Below, piece by piece: positions 17,726-27,093 of a stretch of 64,000 bases of DNA. The notes under the pieces are model-generated. The model did no database searches and had not been told where the DNA came from. It saw only the letters and a program-made list of their open reading frames with translations. Positions within the stretch are counted from its first letter, which is position 1; every line of letters begins with the position of its first letter. Source of the stretch: an uncultured Clostridia bacterium (GTDB lineage: Bacteria > Bacillota > Clostridia > Lachnospirales > Cellulosilyticaceae); assembly GCA_937981575.1 (NCBI GenBank), contig CALJNR010000002.1, positions 1-64,000 on the forward strand, read 5' to 3'. Position numbers and translations under genes: made by a program.

Positions 17726-17754
17726 TTGTATATCTGAAAAAATTGTTATATAAT
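17726..17754 (+). promoter_or_regulatory. Promoter of the HAD hydrolase gene with long leader
   Basis: TTGTAT (17726-17731) and TATAAT (17749-17754) are separated by exactly 17 nt. The predicted leader is about 175 nt and includes an AGCAGCC/GGCTGCT pairing. Confidence 0.6.
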
Positions 17755-17937
17755 TAAAATAATATTCTGGTCAGCAGCCAAAGCTCAATGAGAAAAATGA
17801 CTTCTTAGAAAATCGGGGGGCGGCTGCTATAATGACAGAAGGAAGTTTTGTGAAAGGTGAATTCTGAATGCAGAAGCTCTCATACAAGGGATTAGGTCTA
17901 TCACAGTGAAAAACTGTATTCGGCAGGAGGGGCTGGG

Positions 17938-18612
17938 ATGAAATATAAAGTGATTCTTTTAGATGCAGATGATACACTTTTTGATTATGATCAGGCAGAA
18001 ACCTATGCACTGATGAAAACTTATGCGCATTTTAATAAAACTTTTAACATCCATGAACTTGAAAGGTATAAGCGTATTAATAAAGAGATGTGGATAAACT
18101 TTGAAAAAGGAATAATTGATATTAAAGAACTGCGCAGCAAACGTTTTGAAAAACTTTTTTTCAATGAGCCTATTTCACCTGATGAAGTCAGTGACATCTA
18201 TCTAGAACATCTAGGAGAAGCATGCTTTGAGCATGAAGGAGCGAAGGAAGTCTGCGAAGTTTTAAGCAGTAGATATGAGTTAGTTATTTTGACAAATGGC
18301 ATGGCTAAAGTTCAGCAAAGCAGATTGAGAAGGTCCAGACTTATGCCTTATATCAAAGCGATTATTACATCAGAAGAAACAGGTTACAAAAAGCCGGACG
18401 CCGCTATTTTTGAATATGCATTAAAGCAAGTTGGACATAAGGACAAAAAGAGTGTGCTGATGGCAGGAGACTCCTTAAGCTCGGATATTCAAGGAGGAAT
18501 AAATGCGGGGATAGATACATGCTGGTACAACTTTAGGCATGAGACAAATACTACAAGCGTTCATCCAGTCTATGAAATCAAAGAGCTTAAGGAACTGCTC
18601 TGCTTTTTATAA
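17938..18612 (+). CDS. HAD family hydrolase, YjjG type (noncanonical pyrimidine nucleotidase)
   Basis: 224 residues. HAD motif I ILLDADDTLFDYDQAE contains the nucleophile Asp and the acid Asp (D-x-D-x-T). Motif II is LVILTNGMAKVQQSRL, motif III is the lysine in TGYKKPDAAIFEYAL, and motif IV is MAGDSLSSDIQGGINAG. The cap and motif spacing match YjjG-like 5-prime nucleotidases that remove noncanonical pyrimidine nucleotides. GGAGG precedes the ATG. It begins a co-directional run through 20831. Confidence 0.85.
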   Translation: MKYKVILLDADDTLFDYDQAETYALMKTYAHFNKTFNIHELERYKRINKEMWINFEKGIIDIKELRSKRFEKLFFNEPISPDEVSDIYLEHLGEACFEHEGAKEVCEVLSSRYELVILTNGMAKVQQSRLRRSRLMPYIKAIITSEETGYKKPDAAIFEYALKQVGHKDKKSVLMAGDSLSSDIQGGINAGIDTCWYNFRHETNTTSVHPVYEIKELKELLCFL

Positions 18613-18646
18613 GATAAGCATAGCATGATACAGGAGGGAAAAGGAT

Positions 18647-19114
18647 ATGGGAGTTGCAGATGTTAAAAAGTTTTTTGAAGCTAAGAAGTTAAATCATGAT
18701 ATTATATTATTAAATGAAAGCAGTGCAACAGTTATGCTGGCAGCTAAGGCATTAGGAGTAGAGGAAGAGAGAATAGCCAAAACCTTAGCCTTTAATGTTA
18801 AAGAACGAAGTATTGTAATTGTAGCTTCCGGCACAGCCAAAATAGATAACCAAAAGTTCAAAGCTGCATTTAGTGCAAAGGCCAAAATGATGTCCCATGA
18901 AGAGACCTTTGAAAAAATAGGACATCCTGTTGGAGGCGTATGCCCTTTTGGACTGCCTGAAAATGTAGAAGTATATATTGATAAAACGATTACGCATTTT
19001 GATACCATCTATCCAGCTGGAGGAGCTGTTAATGCCATTGTAAAGATGACTCCGAAGGAGCTTATAGAGGCTGTAGATGGCAAATGTATCGATGTGTGTA
19101 AAGTAACTGCTTAG
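18647..19114 (+). CDS. YbaK/EbsC family aminoacyl-tRNA deacylase
   Basis: 155 residues with the YbaK/ProX-like editing fold: VMLAAKALGVEEERIAKTLAF, then FKAAFSAKAKMMSHEE, HPVGGVCPFGLPENVEVYID and YPAGGAVNAIVKMTP. The family hydrolyses mischarged tRNA (for example Cys- or Ala-tRNA(Pro)) as free-standing editing proteins. The exact tRNA is not readable here. AGGAGGG lies upstream. It is 34 bp after the HAD gene. Confidence 0.9.
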   Translation: MGVADVKKFFEAKKLNHDIILLNESSATVMLAAKALGVEEERIAKTLAFNVKERSIVIVASGTAKIDNQKFKAAFSAKAKMMSHEETFEKIGHPVGGVCPFGLPENVEVYIDKTITHFDTIYPAGGAVNAIVKMTPKELIEAVDGKCIDVCKVTA

Positions 19115-19127
19115 GAGGAGAGAGGGC

Positions 19128-19610
19128 ATGGAGGGAGTACAAATTGAGCTTTTAAAAGAGGAAGAAGTAGAAGAACTAAGTGAGGTTATTTTAGAGGTGT
19201 TTGAAGAGTTTGTAGCAGGAGATTTTCTTGAAGAAGGCATCACTTTATTCAAAGAATTTATATCTCCGGTATCTTTAAAACAGCGAGAAGAAAAAGGGAT
19301 AGCCTTTACGCTGGTTGCCAAATATCAAGGGAAAATTATAGGAACAATTTCTATAAAAGACAAAGATCATATTGCATTATTTTTTGTAAATAAGGACTAT
19401 CATAGGCAAGGTATAGGAAAAAGCTTATTTTATAAAGCGCTGGATAAGATTCTAAGCAGTGATGCAAGGCAGATAAAAAAAATAACTGTAAATGCTTATG
19501 CAAGTTCAGCGGAAGTGTACAAAAGCTTAGGCTTTAAGCCCCTCGCATCCGGAGAACCTAAAGAGACCAATGGCATAGTTTATGTGCCTATGGAGCTTAC
19601 ACTGCAATAA
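19128..19610 (+). CDS. GNAT family N-acetyltransferase
   Basis: 160 residues. The GNAT acetyl-CoA loop is IALFFVNKDYHRQGIGKSLF (near residues 83-102), followed by ITVNAYASSAEVYKSLGFKPL. GGAGGAGAG precedes the ATG. It lies 13 bp after ybaK and 28 bp before xthA, suggesting co-transcription. The substrate is unknown. Confidence 0.88.
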   Translation: MEGVQIELLKEEEVEELSEVILEVFEEFVAGDFLEEGITLFKEFISPVSLKQREEKGIAFTLVAKYQGKIIGTISIKDKDHIALFFVNKDYHRQGIGKSLFYKALDKILSSDARQIKKITVNAYASSAEVYKSLGFKPLASGEPKETNGIVYVPMELTLQ

Positions 19611-19638
19611 AAAAAGCTTTTAGCAAAGGAGCGAAGAA

Positions 19639-20394
19639 ATGAAGCTTATATCGTGGAATGTAAATGGCCTAAGAGCCGCTGTAACTAAAGGGTTTTTAGG
19701 GTATTTCAGCGCTATAGATGCAGATGTTTTCTGTCTTCAGGAAATAAAACTGCAGGAGGGACAAATTGACCTTGCGCTTGAAGGGTATTATCAGTTTTTT
19801 AATTACGCCGAAAAAAAGGGTTATTCAGGGACAGCTATTTTTACGAAGCAGAAACCTATAAACGTAAAGTATGGATTAGGTATTCCCTGCCATGATACAG
19901 AAGGCAGAGTCATTACATTGGAGTTTGATGCCTTTTATATGGTTACTGTCTATACGCCTAATGCACAAGGAGAACTGGCACGTATTGATTACCGAATGGA
20001 ATGGGAAGAAGACTTTAGAGAATATATAAAAAAGCTTGATGGACATAAACCTGTTATTTTATGCGGTGATTTGAATGTTGCTCATCAGCCTATCGATCTT
20101 AAGAATCCAAAAGCTAATGAAGGAAGTGCCGGGTACAGCCCTCAGGAAAGAGAGCAGTTTAATAAGCTCTTAGAATCAGGATTTATAGATACATACCGCT
20201 ATTTTTATCCTGATAAAGAGGGGGCCTACAGCTGGTGGTCCTATAGATTTAGGGCAAGAGCTAATAACGCCGGCTGGCGAATAGATTACTTTCTAGTATC
20301 CGAAAGGCTTAAAGATTATTTAAAAGATGCTTTGATCTATTCAGAGATATTAGGGTCAGATCATTGTCCGGTAGGGCTTGAGATAGAGCTTTAG
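19639..20394 (+). CDS. xthA: Exodeoxyribonuclease III (AP endonuclease)
   Basis: 251 residues, normal for bacterial Xth/ExoA. Metal- and DNA-binding motifs are visible: LISWNVNGLRAAVTKG (Asn), FCLQEIKLQ (metal Glu), CGDLNVAHQPIDL (Asp and Asn), NNAGWRIDYFLVS and GSDHCPVGLEI (catalytic Asp-His). The enzyme incises abasic sites and removes 3-prime blocks in base-excision repair. AAAGGAG precedes the ATG. Confidence 0.96.
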   Translation: MKLISWNVNGLRAAVTKGFLGYFSAIDADVFCLQEIKLQEGQIDLALEGYYQFFNYAEKKGYSGTAIFTKQKPINVKYGLGIPCHDTEGRVITLEFDAFYMVTVYTPNAQGELARIDYRMEWEEDFREYIKKLDGHKPVILCGDLNVAHQPIDLKNPKANEGSAGYSPQEREQFNKLLESGFIDTYRYFYPDKEGAYSWWSYRFRARANNAGWRIDYFLVSERLKDYLKDALIYSEILGSDHCPVGLEIEL

Positions 20395-20450
20395 TAGGAT
20401 GAGTATCTGACCTAGCTAAATGTCCACAGGAAATAAAAGGAGATAGAATT

Positions 20451-20831
20451 ATGAAATATAAAATGCTGCATACCTGCTTAAGAGTTATGGATCTAGAAAA
20501 ATCTTTGACCTTTTATAAAGATGCATTAGGTTTTGTAGAAGTGAAGCGAAAGGACTTTAAAGAGCATCAGTTTACCCTGGTCTTTTTAACGGACGAATCC
20601 CACACCTATGAACTAGAACTTACGTATAATTATAATCCGGAGAAACCTTACGAAATAGGTAGTGGGTTCAGCCACACAGCAGTATCTGTCGAGGACCTCG
20701 AGGGATCAAGAGAAAGACATATTCAGCTTGGATATGAAGTTACCGATCTAAAGGGACTACCAGGTGAAAAACCAAGATACTATTTTGTAACAGATCCAGA
20801 TGGTTATAAAGTGGAAGTCATAAGAAGTTAA
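20451..20831 (+). CDS. VOC family protein, lactoylglutathione lyase-like
   Basis: 126 residues with two beta-alpha-beta-beta-beta modules. Metal-ligand positions of glyoxalase I are occupied: His in LHTCLRVMDLEKSLTFYKD, Glu in YELELTYNYN, His in GFSHTAVSVED and Glu in GYKVEVIRS. The N-x-D-P-like block is YYFVTDPDGYKVEV. It may act as glyoxalase I on methylglyoxal adducts, but other VOC functions are possible, and clostridia often lack glutathione. AAAGGAG precedes the ATG. Confidence 0.85.
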   Translation: MKYKMLHTCLRVMDLEKSLTFYKDALGFVEVKRKDFKEHQFTLVFLTDESHTYELELTYNYNPEKPYEIGSGFSHTAVSVEDLEGSRERHIQLGYEVTDLKGLPGEKPRYYFVTDPDGYKVEVIRS

Positions 20832-20895
20832 AAAGATCCAGCAAGATTTTTAATGCTCCAAGGAAAATCAAATAATAAATGCAACTAATAAAATA

Positions 20896-20940
20896 AAAAC
20901 CACAAAGGGCAGCAAGTGCTGAGCTTTGTGGTTTTTATTT
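20896..20940. terminator. Bidirectional terminator
   Basis: AAAACCACAAAG (20896-20907) pairs with CTTTGTGGTTTT (20924-20935). It serves the convergent VOC and ilvA genes. Confidence 0.85.
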
Positions 20941-22163
20941 TAATAGACAATTTCAATGCCATAGCCTTCATCTTCTAAGGTTTTTGTAATTTCTTTAATG
21001 TGGCGGTGATCATTGGTTTCAACAGTTACTTCAAGAGCTACATAGGTGAGTCGGTCAAGCGCCTTAAACTGATTATGTTCAAGCTTTACGACATTGGCCC
21101 CGAGCTTTGCAAGAATTTCTGCAATTTTAACCAGCTGGCCTGGCGTATCCTTTAATTTGACAGAGAAGCAAAAAAGTCTGCCTCTTGAATAAAGGCCATG
21201 ATTAAGAAGAGAAGACATGGTAAGTACATCGATATTACCGCCGCTTACAACGGATACAATCTTTTTGGCAGATCCACCGATTTTTTTTAGTGCAGCTACA
21301 GAAAGAGCTCCGGTGGCTTCAGCGACGAGTTTATGTTTTTCAACCAGCAGAAAAATAGCTTCTATTAAGTCGTGATCATCCAATGTGATGATTTCATCTA
21401 CATAGTCTTTAATAATATCAAATGCCAGATGTCCAGGTTTTTTGACAGCGCCTCCATCGGCAATGGTATCCACATAAGGCAGATGAACAAGCTTGCCTGA
21501 ATCTATAGATAACTTCATAGCCTGGGCGCCTGTGGATTCGACGCCAATAACTTTAACATGGGGGTTAACCATCTTAGCAGCTACAGCAATTCCGCTGATC
21601 AGTCCGCCGCCGCCGATAGGAACCAAAATAATGTCAGCATCAGGAAGTTCTTCTAAGATTTCAAGACCTATTGTTCCTTGGCCAGCCATGATTTCTAAAT
21701 CATTAAATGGGTGAATAAAGGTGTAGTTCTTCTCTTTTTCAAGTCTTCTGGCTTCTTCATACGCCTCATCATATACACTTCCTGCAAGGACGACTTTTGC
21801 ACCCCAATTTTTTGTAGCCTTGATTTTTATGAGAGGAGTTGTCTTGGGCATGACAATCGTTACATCTATGCCGAGTCGGTGGCCAGAGTATGCAACCCCT
21901 TGAGCATGATTGCCGGCAGAAGAAGCAATAAGTCCTTTTTCCTTTTCAGTGCTGCTAAGACTCATAATTTTATTAAGTGCGCCACGGATTTTAAAAGCGC
22001 CTGTGATCTGCAGGTTCTCAGGCTTCAAATAGACATCATGATTATATTCTTTGCTGAGTTCATAACTACGAATCAATTTTGTTTCAATACAGGTATGTTT
22101 TATTCTCTCTTTAGCATCTAGTATGTGCTGCAGCGTGAGCTTTGGGTGATGATCAGATAGCAT
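20940..22163 (-). CDS. ilvA: Threonine ammonia-lyase (dehydratase)
   Basis: 407 residues. The PLP lysine lies in ENLQITGAFKIRGALNK (near residue 58), the glycine-rich phosphate loop is PIGGGGLISG (near 186-195), and a single ACT-type domain occupies about 325-407 (FSVKLKDTPGQLVKIAEILA). This is the roughly 400-residue single-ACT form. It deaminates threonine to 2-oxobutanoate, feeding isoleucine synthesis or threonine fermentation. A TTGCAT-17-TATAAT promoter lies upstream. Confidence 0.93.
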   Translation of the reverse strand: MLSDHHPKLTLQHILDAKERIKHTCIETKLIRSYELSKEYNHDVYLKPENLQITGAFKIRGALNKIMSLSSTEKEKGLIASSAGNHAQGVAYSGHRLGIDVTIVMPKTTPLIKIKATKNWGAKVVLAGSVYDEAYEEARRLEKEKNYTFIHPFNDLEIMAGQGTIGLEILEELPDADIILVPIGGGGLISGIAVAAKMVNPHVKVIGVESTGAQAMKLSIDSGKLVHLPYVDTIADGGAVKKPGHLAFDIIKDYVDEIITLDDHDLIEAIFLLVEKHKLVAEATGALSVAALKKIGGSAKKIVSVVSGGNIDVLTMSSLLNHGLYSRGRLFCFSVKLKDTPGQLVKIAEILAKLGANVVKLEHNQFKALDRLTYVALEVTVETNDHRHIKEITKTLEDEGYGIEIVY

Positions 22164-22212
22164 GGATGAACCTCCAAATAATAGTTAGTAAATACAAAAC
22201 AGTATACTCTCT

Positions 22213-22241
22213 ATTATAATCAAAGGCAAATTGATATGCAA
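22213..22241 (-). promoter_or_regulatory. Promoter of ilvA
   Basis: On the minus strand TTGCAT (22236-22241) and TATAAT (22213-22218) are 17 nt apart, about 50 nt before the ilvA start. Confidence 0.6.
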
Positions 22242-22359
22242 ATACCAATATATTGTACCCATATATGATTATTTAGAAAACTGATAGAGCAAATATTTTA
22301 AATAAGATTAAGTTGTGATAAGATAAATATAAAAAACATAAAACAGAAGAGGGGCAGCT

Positions 22360-23853
22360 ATGAGACTATCCGAACTTAATACGTATTCAAATATAGTTAT
22401 TCAATGCCACGATAATCCGGATCCAGATGCAATAGGTGCAGGATACGCTTTGTATAAGTTTTTCGAAAGTCAAGGGAAGTGTGTTAAATTCATTTATAGT
22501 GGTAACCTTAAAATTACAAAACCCAATATTCAAATGATTATCAATGAGTTTAATATACCTTTGGAGTATGTTGATCAGCTGGATATCCAAGGGTTGCTAA
22601 TCACTGTGGACTGCCAGTATGGGGCGGGGAATGTAACAAAGCTTAACGCGGAGGATGTAGCCATTATAGATCATCATCAACCGGAAGTAGAAGGAATAGA
22701 AAAAGCTGAAATAAGAAGTTTTTTATCCAGTGCGTGTACATTGGTGTGGGATATTTTAACAGAAGAAGGCTTTGATGTTAATACTTATATTGATGTTGCA
22801 ACGGCCCTTTATTATGGCCTTTTTACAGACAGCGGAGGGTTTTCAGAAATTCATCACCCCCTTGATAAAGATATGCAGGACAGCTTAAAAATAGACAGCA
22901 GTGTCATAAGAAAACTAAAGAACTCAGTACTTACTTTGCCAGAGCTTGAAATAGCCGGCATGGCACTTATCAGACATTCCTATAATGTAGCCAATAAGTT
23001 TGTTGTGGTTAAGGCGCAGGAGTGCGACCCTAATATTTTAGGATTTATTAGTGATTTAGCTTTGCAGGTAGACAGTGTTTATGTCTGCATTGTTTATAAT
23101 GAAGTGCCAAGGGGCATTAAGTTTTCCGTAAGAAGCTGTGTTAAAGAAATTATGGCTAATGAACTGGCAGCATTTCTTGCAGAAGGGATAGGATCAGGGG
23201 GAGGACATATAGAAAAGGCAGGAGGATTCATCAGCAGAACTGAATTTGATAAAAAGCATGCACATCTTAATGCAGATGAATACTTTTTAAGAAGGTTAAC
23301 GAAGTATTATAAGTCATTTGACGTTATTTATAGTATGAAAGATCATATCAGCATGAAAAATATGAAGCTTTATAAAAAAAGACCCCTTCCAGTTGGTTTT
23401 GTTCCGCTTACTGATGTTGTTCCGGATCATACACCCATTATTATAAGAACGCTGGAAGGAGACGTAGATCTTTTATCTAACAGCAATGTTTATGTCATGA
23501 TTGGCATAAAAGGAGAAGTTTATCCGACCACAAAAGAAAAGTTTAAGAAAAGCTATACTGTTCTAGAAGAAAAGTATGATATGGAGCTTGAGTACTTTCC
23601 AAGTATCAGAAATAAAAAAGATAGCACTATGATTCATCTTCAGCAGTATGCTAAAAAATGTATTTCAAAAGGAGAAAGCTATATTTATGCAAGGCCTTTA
23701 GAAAAAGCAGTTAAAGTCTTTACGGCTTGGGATCTTGAAAAATACATGTATGGCAAAGTGGGGGATTATTTAGCAGTCAGAGAAGATGATCACCATGATA
23801 TTTATGTAATAGAGAGGGATATTTTCAGCAAAACTTATGACGAAGTAAAATGA
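22360..23853 (+). CDS. DHH family phosphoesterase with long C-terminal extension
   Basis: 497 residues. NrnA-like DHH motifs are complete: CHDNPDPDAIGAGYAL (motif I), TVDCQYG (II), IIDHHQPEVEG (III) and LFTDSGGFSEIH (IV). The DHHA1 substrate motif GSGGGHIEKAGGFI lies near residue 288. Residues about 320-497 form an extra domain not seen in ordinary 320-residue NrnA proteins. Likely targets are small RNAs or cyclic-dinucleotide breakdown products, but that is family inference. GAGGGGC lies before the ATG. Confidence 0.85.
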   Translation: MRLSELNTYSNIVIQCHDNPDPDAIGAGYALYKFFESQGKCVKFIYSGNLKITKPNIQMIINEFNIPLEYVDQLDIQGLLITVDCQYGAGNVTKLNAEDVAIIDHHQPEVEGIEKAEIRSFLSSACTLVWDILTEEGFDVNTYIDVATALYYGLFTDSGGFSEIHHPLDKDMQDSLKIDSSVIRKLKNSVLTLPELEIAGMALIRHSYNVANKFVVVKAQECDPNILGFISDLALQVDSVYVCIVYNEVPRGIKFSVRSCVKEIMANELAAFLAEGIGSGGGHIEKAGGFISRTEFDKKHAHLNADEYFLRRLTKYYKSFDVIYSMKDHISMKNMKLYKKRPLPVGFVPLTDVVPDHTPIIIRTLEGDVDLLSNSNVYVMIGIKGEVYPTTKEKFKKSYTVLEEKYDMELEYFPSIRNKKDSTMIHLQQYAKKCISKGESYIYARPLEKAVKVFTAWDLEKYMYGKVGDYLAVREDDHHDIYVIERDIFSKTYDEVK

Positions 23854-23854
23854 A

Positions 23855-23890
23855 CTAAAAAGCGTGCAGCTAAAACTGCACGCTTTTTAG
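23855..23890. terminator. Bidirectional terminator
   Basis: A perfect 15-bp stem (23855-23869 and 23876-23890, loop 6 nt) with A- and T-runs at its base lies between the convergent DHH and TIR-WD40 genes. Confidence 0.85.
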
Positions 23891-23942
23891 TTAAATATAA
23901 AAGTTTTTTGAGTTATCGGTGAGAAAAGTCTTCTCGTTAATA

Positions 23943-26927
23943 TCAGTATACATTTTTTGAATAACGTTCCTCTGAAATAAATAATTTTTCTTTTTCATCA
24001 GGGGTAAGCTTTAAGTCACCTAACTGCTGCTTTGCTTCACTCAGAAGTTTATCCAGCGTGTAATAGGGCATGAGAATAACATCAGTATTATGACTTGTAA
24101 GCATAGTTGTAAAGGAGGGGTTGATAGCTAATAAATAACTGATTTCCCCAAGCTTTTTATAATTTTTCGAGCTCCAAATAAGTGCATTATTATAGCCGCT
24201 TAGGGTTACAAAGTATCTGCCGTCTTTACTGAAGAGGCAGGATGTCAGCGGATAGTCCAGATCATCGAGTGTTGTAATAAGCTTTCCCTCTTTAGTCTGA
24301 TATATTTTTGTAGTGCCATTATCAAGCCCTACGAACAACTGGCTGCTATCAGGAGAAAATATGATTATAGAGAGAGAAAGTGCAATATCAGTTATGGAAG
24401 CTGTTTGTTTTTTTGTAGAAAGATCAATAAGCTCAATGGATGAATTATCATAAACCAGTGCAAGGACAGTTCCAGATGGACTTAAGTAAGCTGAGTTGAG
24501 AGAAGAATCCTCACGATTATAAAGGAGTTGGCCATCTGATAAACTATAAATTTTTATGCTGCCATCTGCTGATATCAGTAGTTTGGTATGATCTTGACTA
24601 AAGCTAAGTGTGCCAAAAAAGTAATCATAAGGAATATGAAGTATTCTTTGGTGTGACAGGGTGTCAATAACATCAATACTGTCTTCAAAACTGATCCCTA
24701 ACAGCCTTGCATCCGAGCTGTAATGGGAAGCTGTAAATCCACTCAGTTTTGTTTGCTTAATGGACTTCATATCAACCTGACTGGCAGTTATAAGTTCACC
24801 AGAGGCTGTTAAGAGTGAAAGAGAATCTGAATGAGTGATAAAGTGTGCCGCCACTATTTCTTCATCTAATTTCAGCTTAGTAAGAAGCTTTTGATTTTCT
24901 GCACTCCAGAGATTAAGTTCACCCGAGTTAAAGGTAGTAGTAAGACATTTTGTACCATCTGAGCTGAATTCACCAGACTTGACAGCTTCGTTATGTCCGG
25001 GAATACGGATAATACTACTGCCTTCTAACATTCTAAAAATATAAGCTTTTGATCCATTAGTGTAAGAAGCAGCTAGTATGCCTTTATTTGCTTCAAGAGA
25101 CGATATTCGCCCTAAGTTGCTTATTCGGCTAAGGTCATGCTCAAGTTTGCTATCTAAAAACCAGAAACGTATAGTTCCATCATGGGAACCACTTATAAGA
25201 ATGTCATTTATCATTTGATAATCACTTACTAAATCACCATGGATAAAAGAAGCAATGTATTCACACGTTTTTGGATCCACTAAGTTTATTTTTTCATTTT
25301 CAATTATCAAGAGCTGACCAGTTTGAGGGGAATAAGTTAAATCACTGATGACCCCATTATTAAAGGCTAAAGAGGAGACTGCTGCTTTCTTCTCAATATC
25401 TATTATTTCAAGGAAACCTTTTCCTTTATCGAGGACATTGTCAAGGCTTACTAAATTACTAATGGCAGCAATACGGCTAGAGTCTATAAAAATACAGTCT
25501 ACTAAAGTATCATATGTAGTTTTGAAACTGGAACTTATGGTCTTTTGCAAAATATCTACAACCGATACCAGGCCTCCTGCTTGAGAAACTAATAGATGTT
25601 TTCCATCTGGACTGAACTTCAGGCTGCTGACATAAGTATCAAAATCAGCCTTAAAAGGAAGAGAAAGAATTGTGGTTCCAGTACGATTGAGTATCATTAA
25701 GGTGCTGCTGCTAAAAACAGCAATTAAATTTTTGTCAGAACTCAACGAGAGTTCACTGGAATAGATATCATCCTTTATCCATTTGAAACTTAAGTCTTCT
25801 GTACTTACGCAGCAAATTGCTGAGTTATCTAAATATACAAACTCTGAGTCATTCAAAAAGTAGAATGTATCTTGGGACATATAAGGAGATGAAGTTTTTA
25901 TTTTACCAAGGGTTATGCCTTTTTGGGTATCCCATACGTAAAGATAACCATCTTGACATGATGTAACAGCCAAGAGGCCATTAGGACTCAATTTCAAGAA
26001 GTTAATACTGTTAGGATGGTTAAGCGCTAAGTCGGATACAAATCTCGCATCATATTTATAGGTATATAGTGCACGGCTTAAAGCAAAGGCGGCTTCTTCA
26101 ACATAAGGTTTATCAGGTTTTTCAGTGTTTAGGGGAAGCGCTTCAAGGGCAACTAAAATAGCCCTTTTGCGATCGCCTTGTTTAAGAAGCTGACTGGATC
26201 TATCTGCTAAGTATCTGGATTGGGTGAGGAGCACTTTCTGCATCTGTTCTTTAATGAGTATTCCTTGATATAAACTAATAGTTCCAAAGACAGCAAAAAA
26301 CAGGGTAAGGCAAAAAGAAAATACAACTGCTTTTCGCATGGCTCTTTCGCGATGACGCTGTTTTAAATCATCATATTTACAGTGCAGCAGAGCCGCCAGA
26401 AGTCGCAGGATCTCCTTTTTTAGAAGTTTTAGCATTTCCTTTTTTGATTTAGCACGTATGTCTGCCGCGAGTGGCTCAATCTCCACTAGTTGTTCTGCTA
26501 ATTCCCCAGTATCATTTGTAATTTGCTTTTTAGTATACCTAAGGGCTGGAGGAAAAGATTCATGGGGCTCTCCTTCGATGAGGAGGGCAAGAATCTTATC
26601 ATGTCCATGTATTTGACTAAAAGTTTCTATTTCCTTACATACCCATTGAGACTCAGGCGTTCTAGGTGAGCATATAACGATAAGAAACTCAGAACTTTCT
26701 AATGCAGCAGTGATATTATCTGCTAAGTTGCTGGAAGACGGAAGTTCATCACGGTCACGAAAAACTCTGGTAATTTTTTTCTTCAAAAGGTTTTTTGCAA
26801 TACTTTTTGGAACCTTGAATGTTTCCAGCGCTTTATGCAGTTGTTCTGCCACCATTTTATCAAGTTCGGAATGTCTATAGCTTATAAAAGCATCATAATG
26901 AAGTGTTTTATGTAACGAATTACTCAA
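23943..26927 (-). CDS. TIR domain-transmembrane-WD40 repeat protein
   Basis: 994 residues. Residues 10-130 form a TIR-type domain: YDAFISYRHSELDKMVAEQL, VFRDRDELPSSSNLADNI and VICSPRTPESQWVCKEIETF, with Glu99 at the position of the TIR NADase glutamate. A basic linker (RHRERAMRK) precedes a membrane helix at about 200-222; positive-inside reading puts TIR in the cytoplasm and the rest outside. Residues 230-290 are helical (SRYLADRSSQLLKQGDRKRA, then ALEALP), and about 300-960 hold many WD40-like blades (for example FLKLSPNGLLAVTSCQDGYL, then VWD). Such proteins are frequent in Lachnospiraceae but uncharacterised; signalling or defence is inference. Confidence 0.88.
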   Translation of the reverse strand: MSNSLHKTLHYDAFISYRHSELDKMVAEQLHKALETFKVPKSIAKNLLKKKITRVFRDRDELPSSSNLADNITAALESSEFLIVICSPRTPESQWVCKEIETFSQIHGHDKILALLIEGEPHESFPPALRYTKKQITNDTGELAEQLVEIEPLAADIRAKSKKEMLKLLKKEILRLLAALLHCKYDDLKQRHRERAMRKAVVFSFCLTLFFAVFGTISLYQGILIKEQMQKVLLTQSRYLADRSSQLLKQGDRKRAILVALEALPLNTEKPDKPYVEEAAFALSRALYTYKYDARFVSDLALNHPNSINFLKLSPNGLLAVTSCQDGYLYVWDTQKGITLGKIKTSSPYMSQDTFYFLNDSEFVYLDNSAICCVSTEDLSFKWIKDDIYSSELSLSSDKNLIAVFSSSTLMILNRTGTTILSLPFKADFDTYVSSLKFSPDGKHLLVSQAGGLVSVVDILQKTISSSFKTTYDTLVDCIFIDSSRIAAISNLVSLDNVLDKGKGFLEIIDIEKKAAVSSLAFNNGVISDLTYSPQTGQLLIIENEKINLVDPKTCEYIASFIHGDLVSDYQMINDILISGSHDGTIRFWFLDSKLEHDLSRISNLGRISSLEANKGILAASYTNGSKAYIFRMLEGSSIIRIPGHNEAVKSGEFSSDGTKCLTTTFNSGELNLWSAENQKLLTKLKLDEEIVAAHFITHSDSLSLLTASGELITASQVDMKSIKQTKLSGFTASHYSSDARLLGISFEDSIDVIDTLSHQRILHIPYDYFFGTLSFSQDHTKLLISADGSIKIYSLSDGQLLYNREDSSLNSAYLSPSGTVLALVYDNSSIELIDLSTKKQTASITDIALSLSIIIFSPDSSQLFVGLDNGTTKIYQTKEGKLITTLDDLDYPLTSCLFSKDGRYFVTLSGYNNALIWSSKNYKKLGEISYLLAINPSFTTMLTSHNTDVILMPYYTLDKLLSEAKQQLGDLKLTPDEKEKLFISEERYSKNVY

Positions 26928-27048
26928 AGTAAACCCCCTGATTTTATAATGTTAGTCATATTATAGCTGAATATTTAGAAAAAATATACATTCTATTCTC
27001 AAATATTTAAGTTAATAGGAAGCTTGATAAGTGACTCTTTCAACAGCC

Positions 27049-27091
27049 AAACAGCTTATAACCAGTGAAAGTTTCTGGTTATAAGCTGTTT
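27049..27091 (-). terminator. 17-bp hairpin downstream of the small acidic ORF
   Basis: Perfect arms 27049-27065 and 27075-27091 with a 9-nt loop begin 3 nt after the ORF stop. The T-tract is poor, so termination may be partial, allowing read-through to the TIR gene. Confidence 0.6.
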
Positions 27092-27093
27092 GA

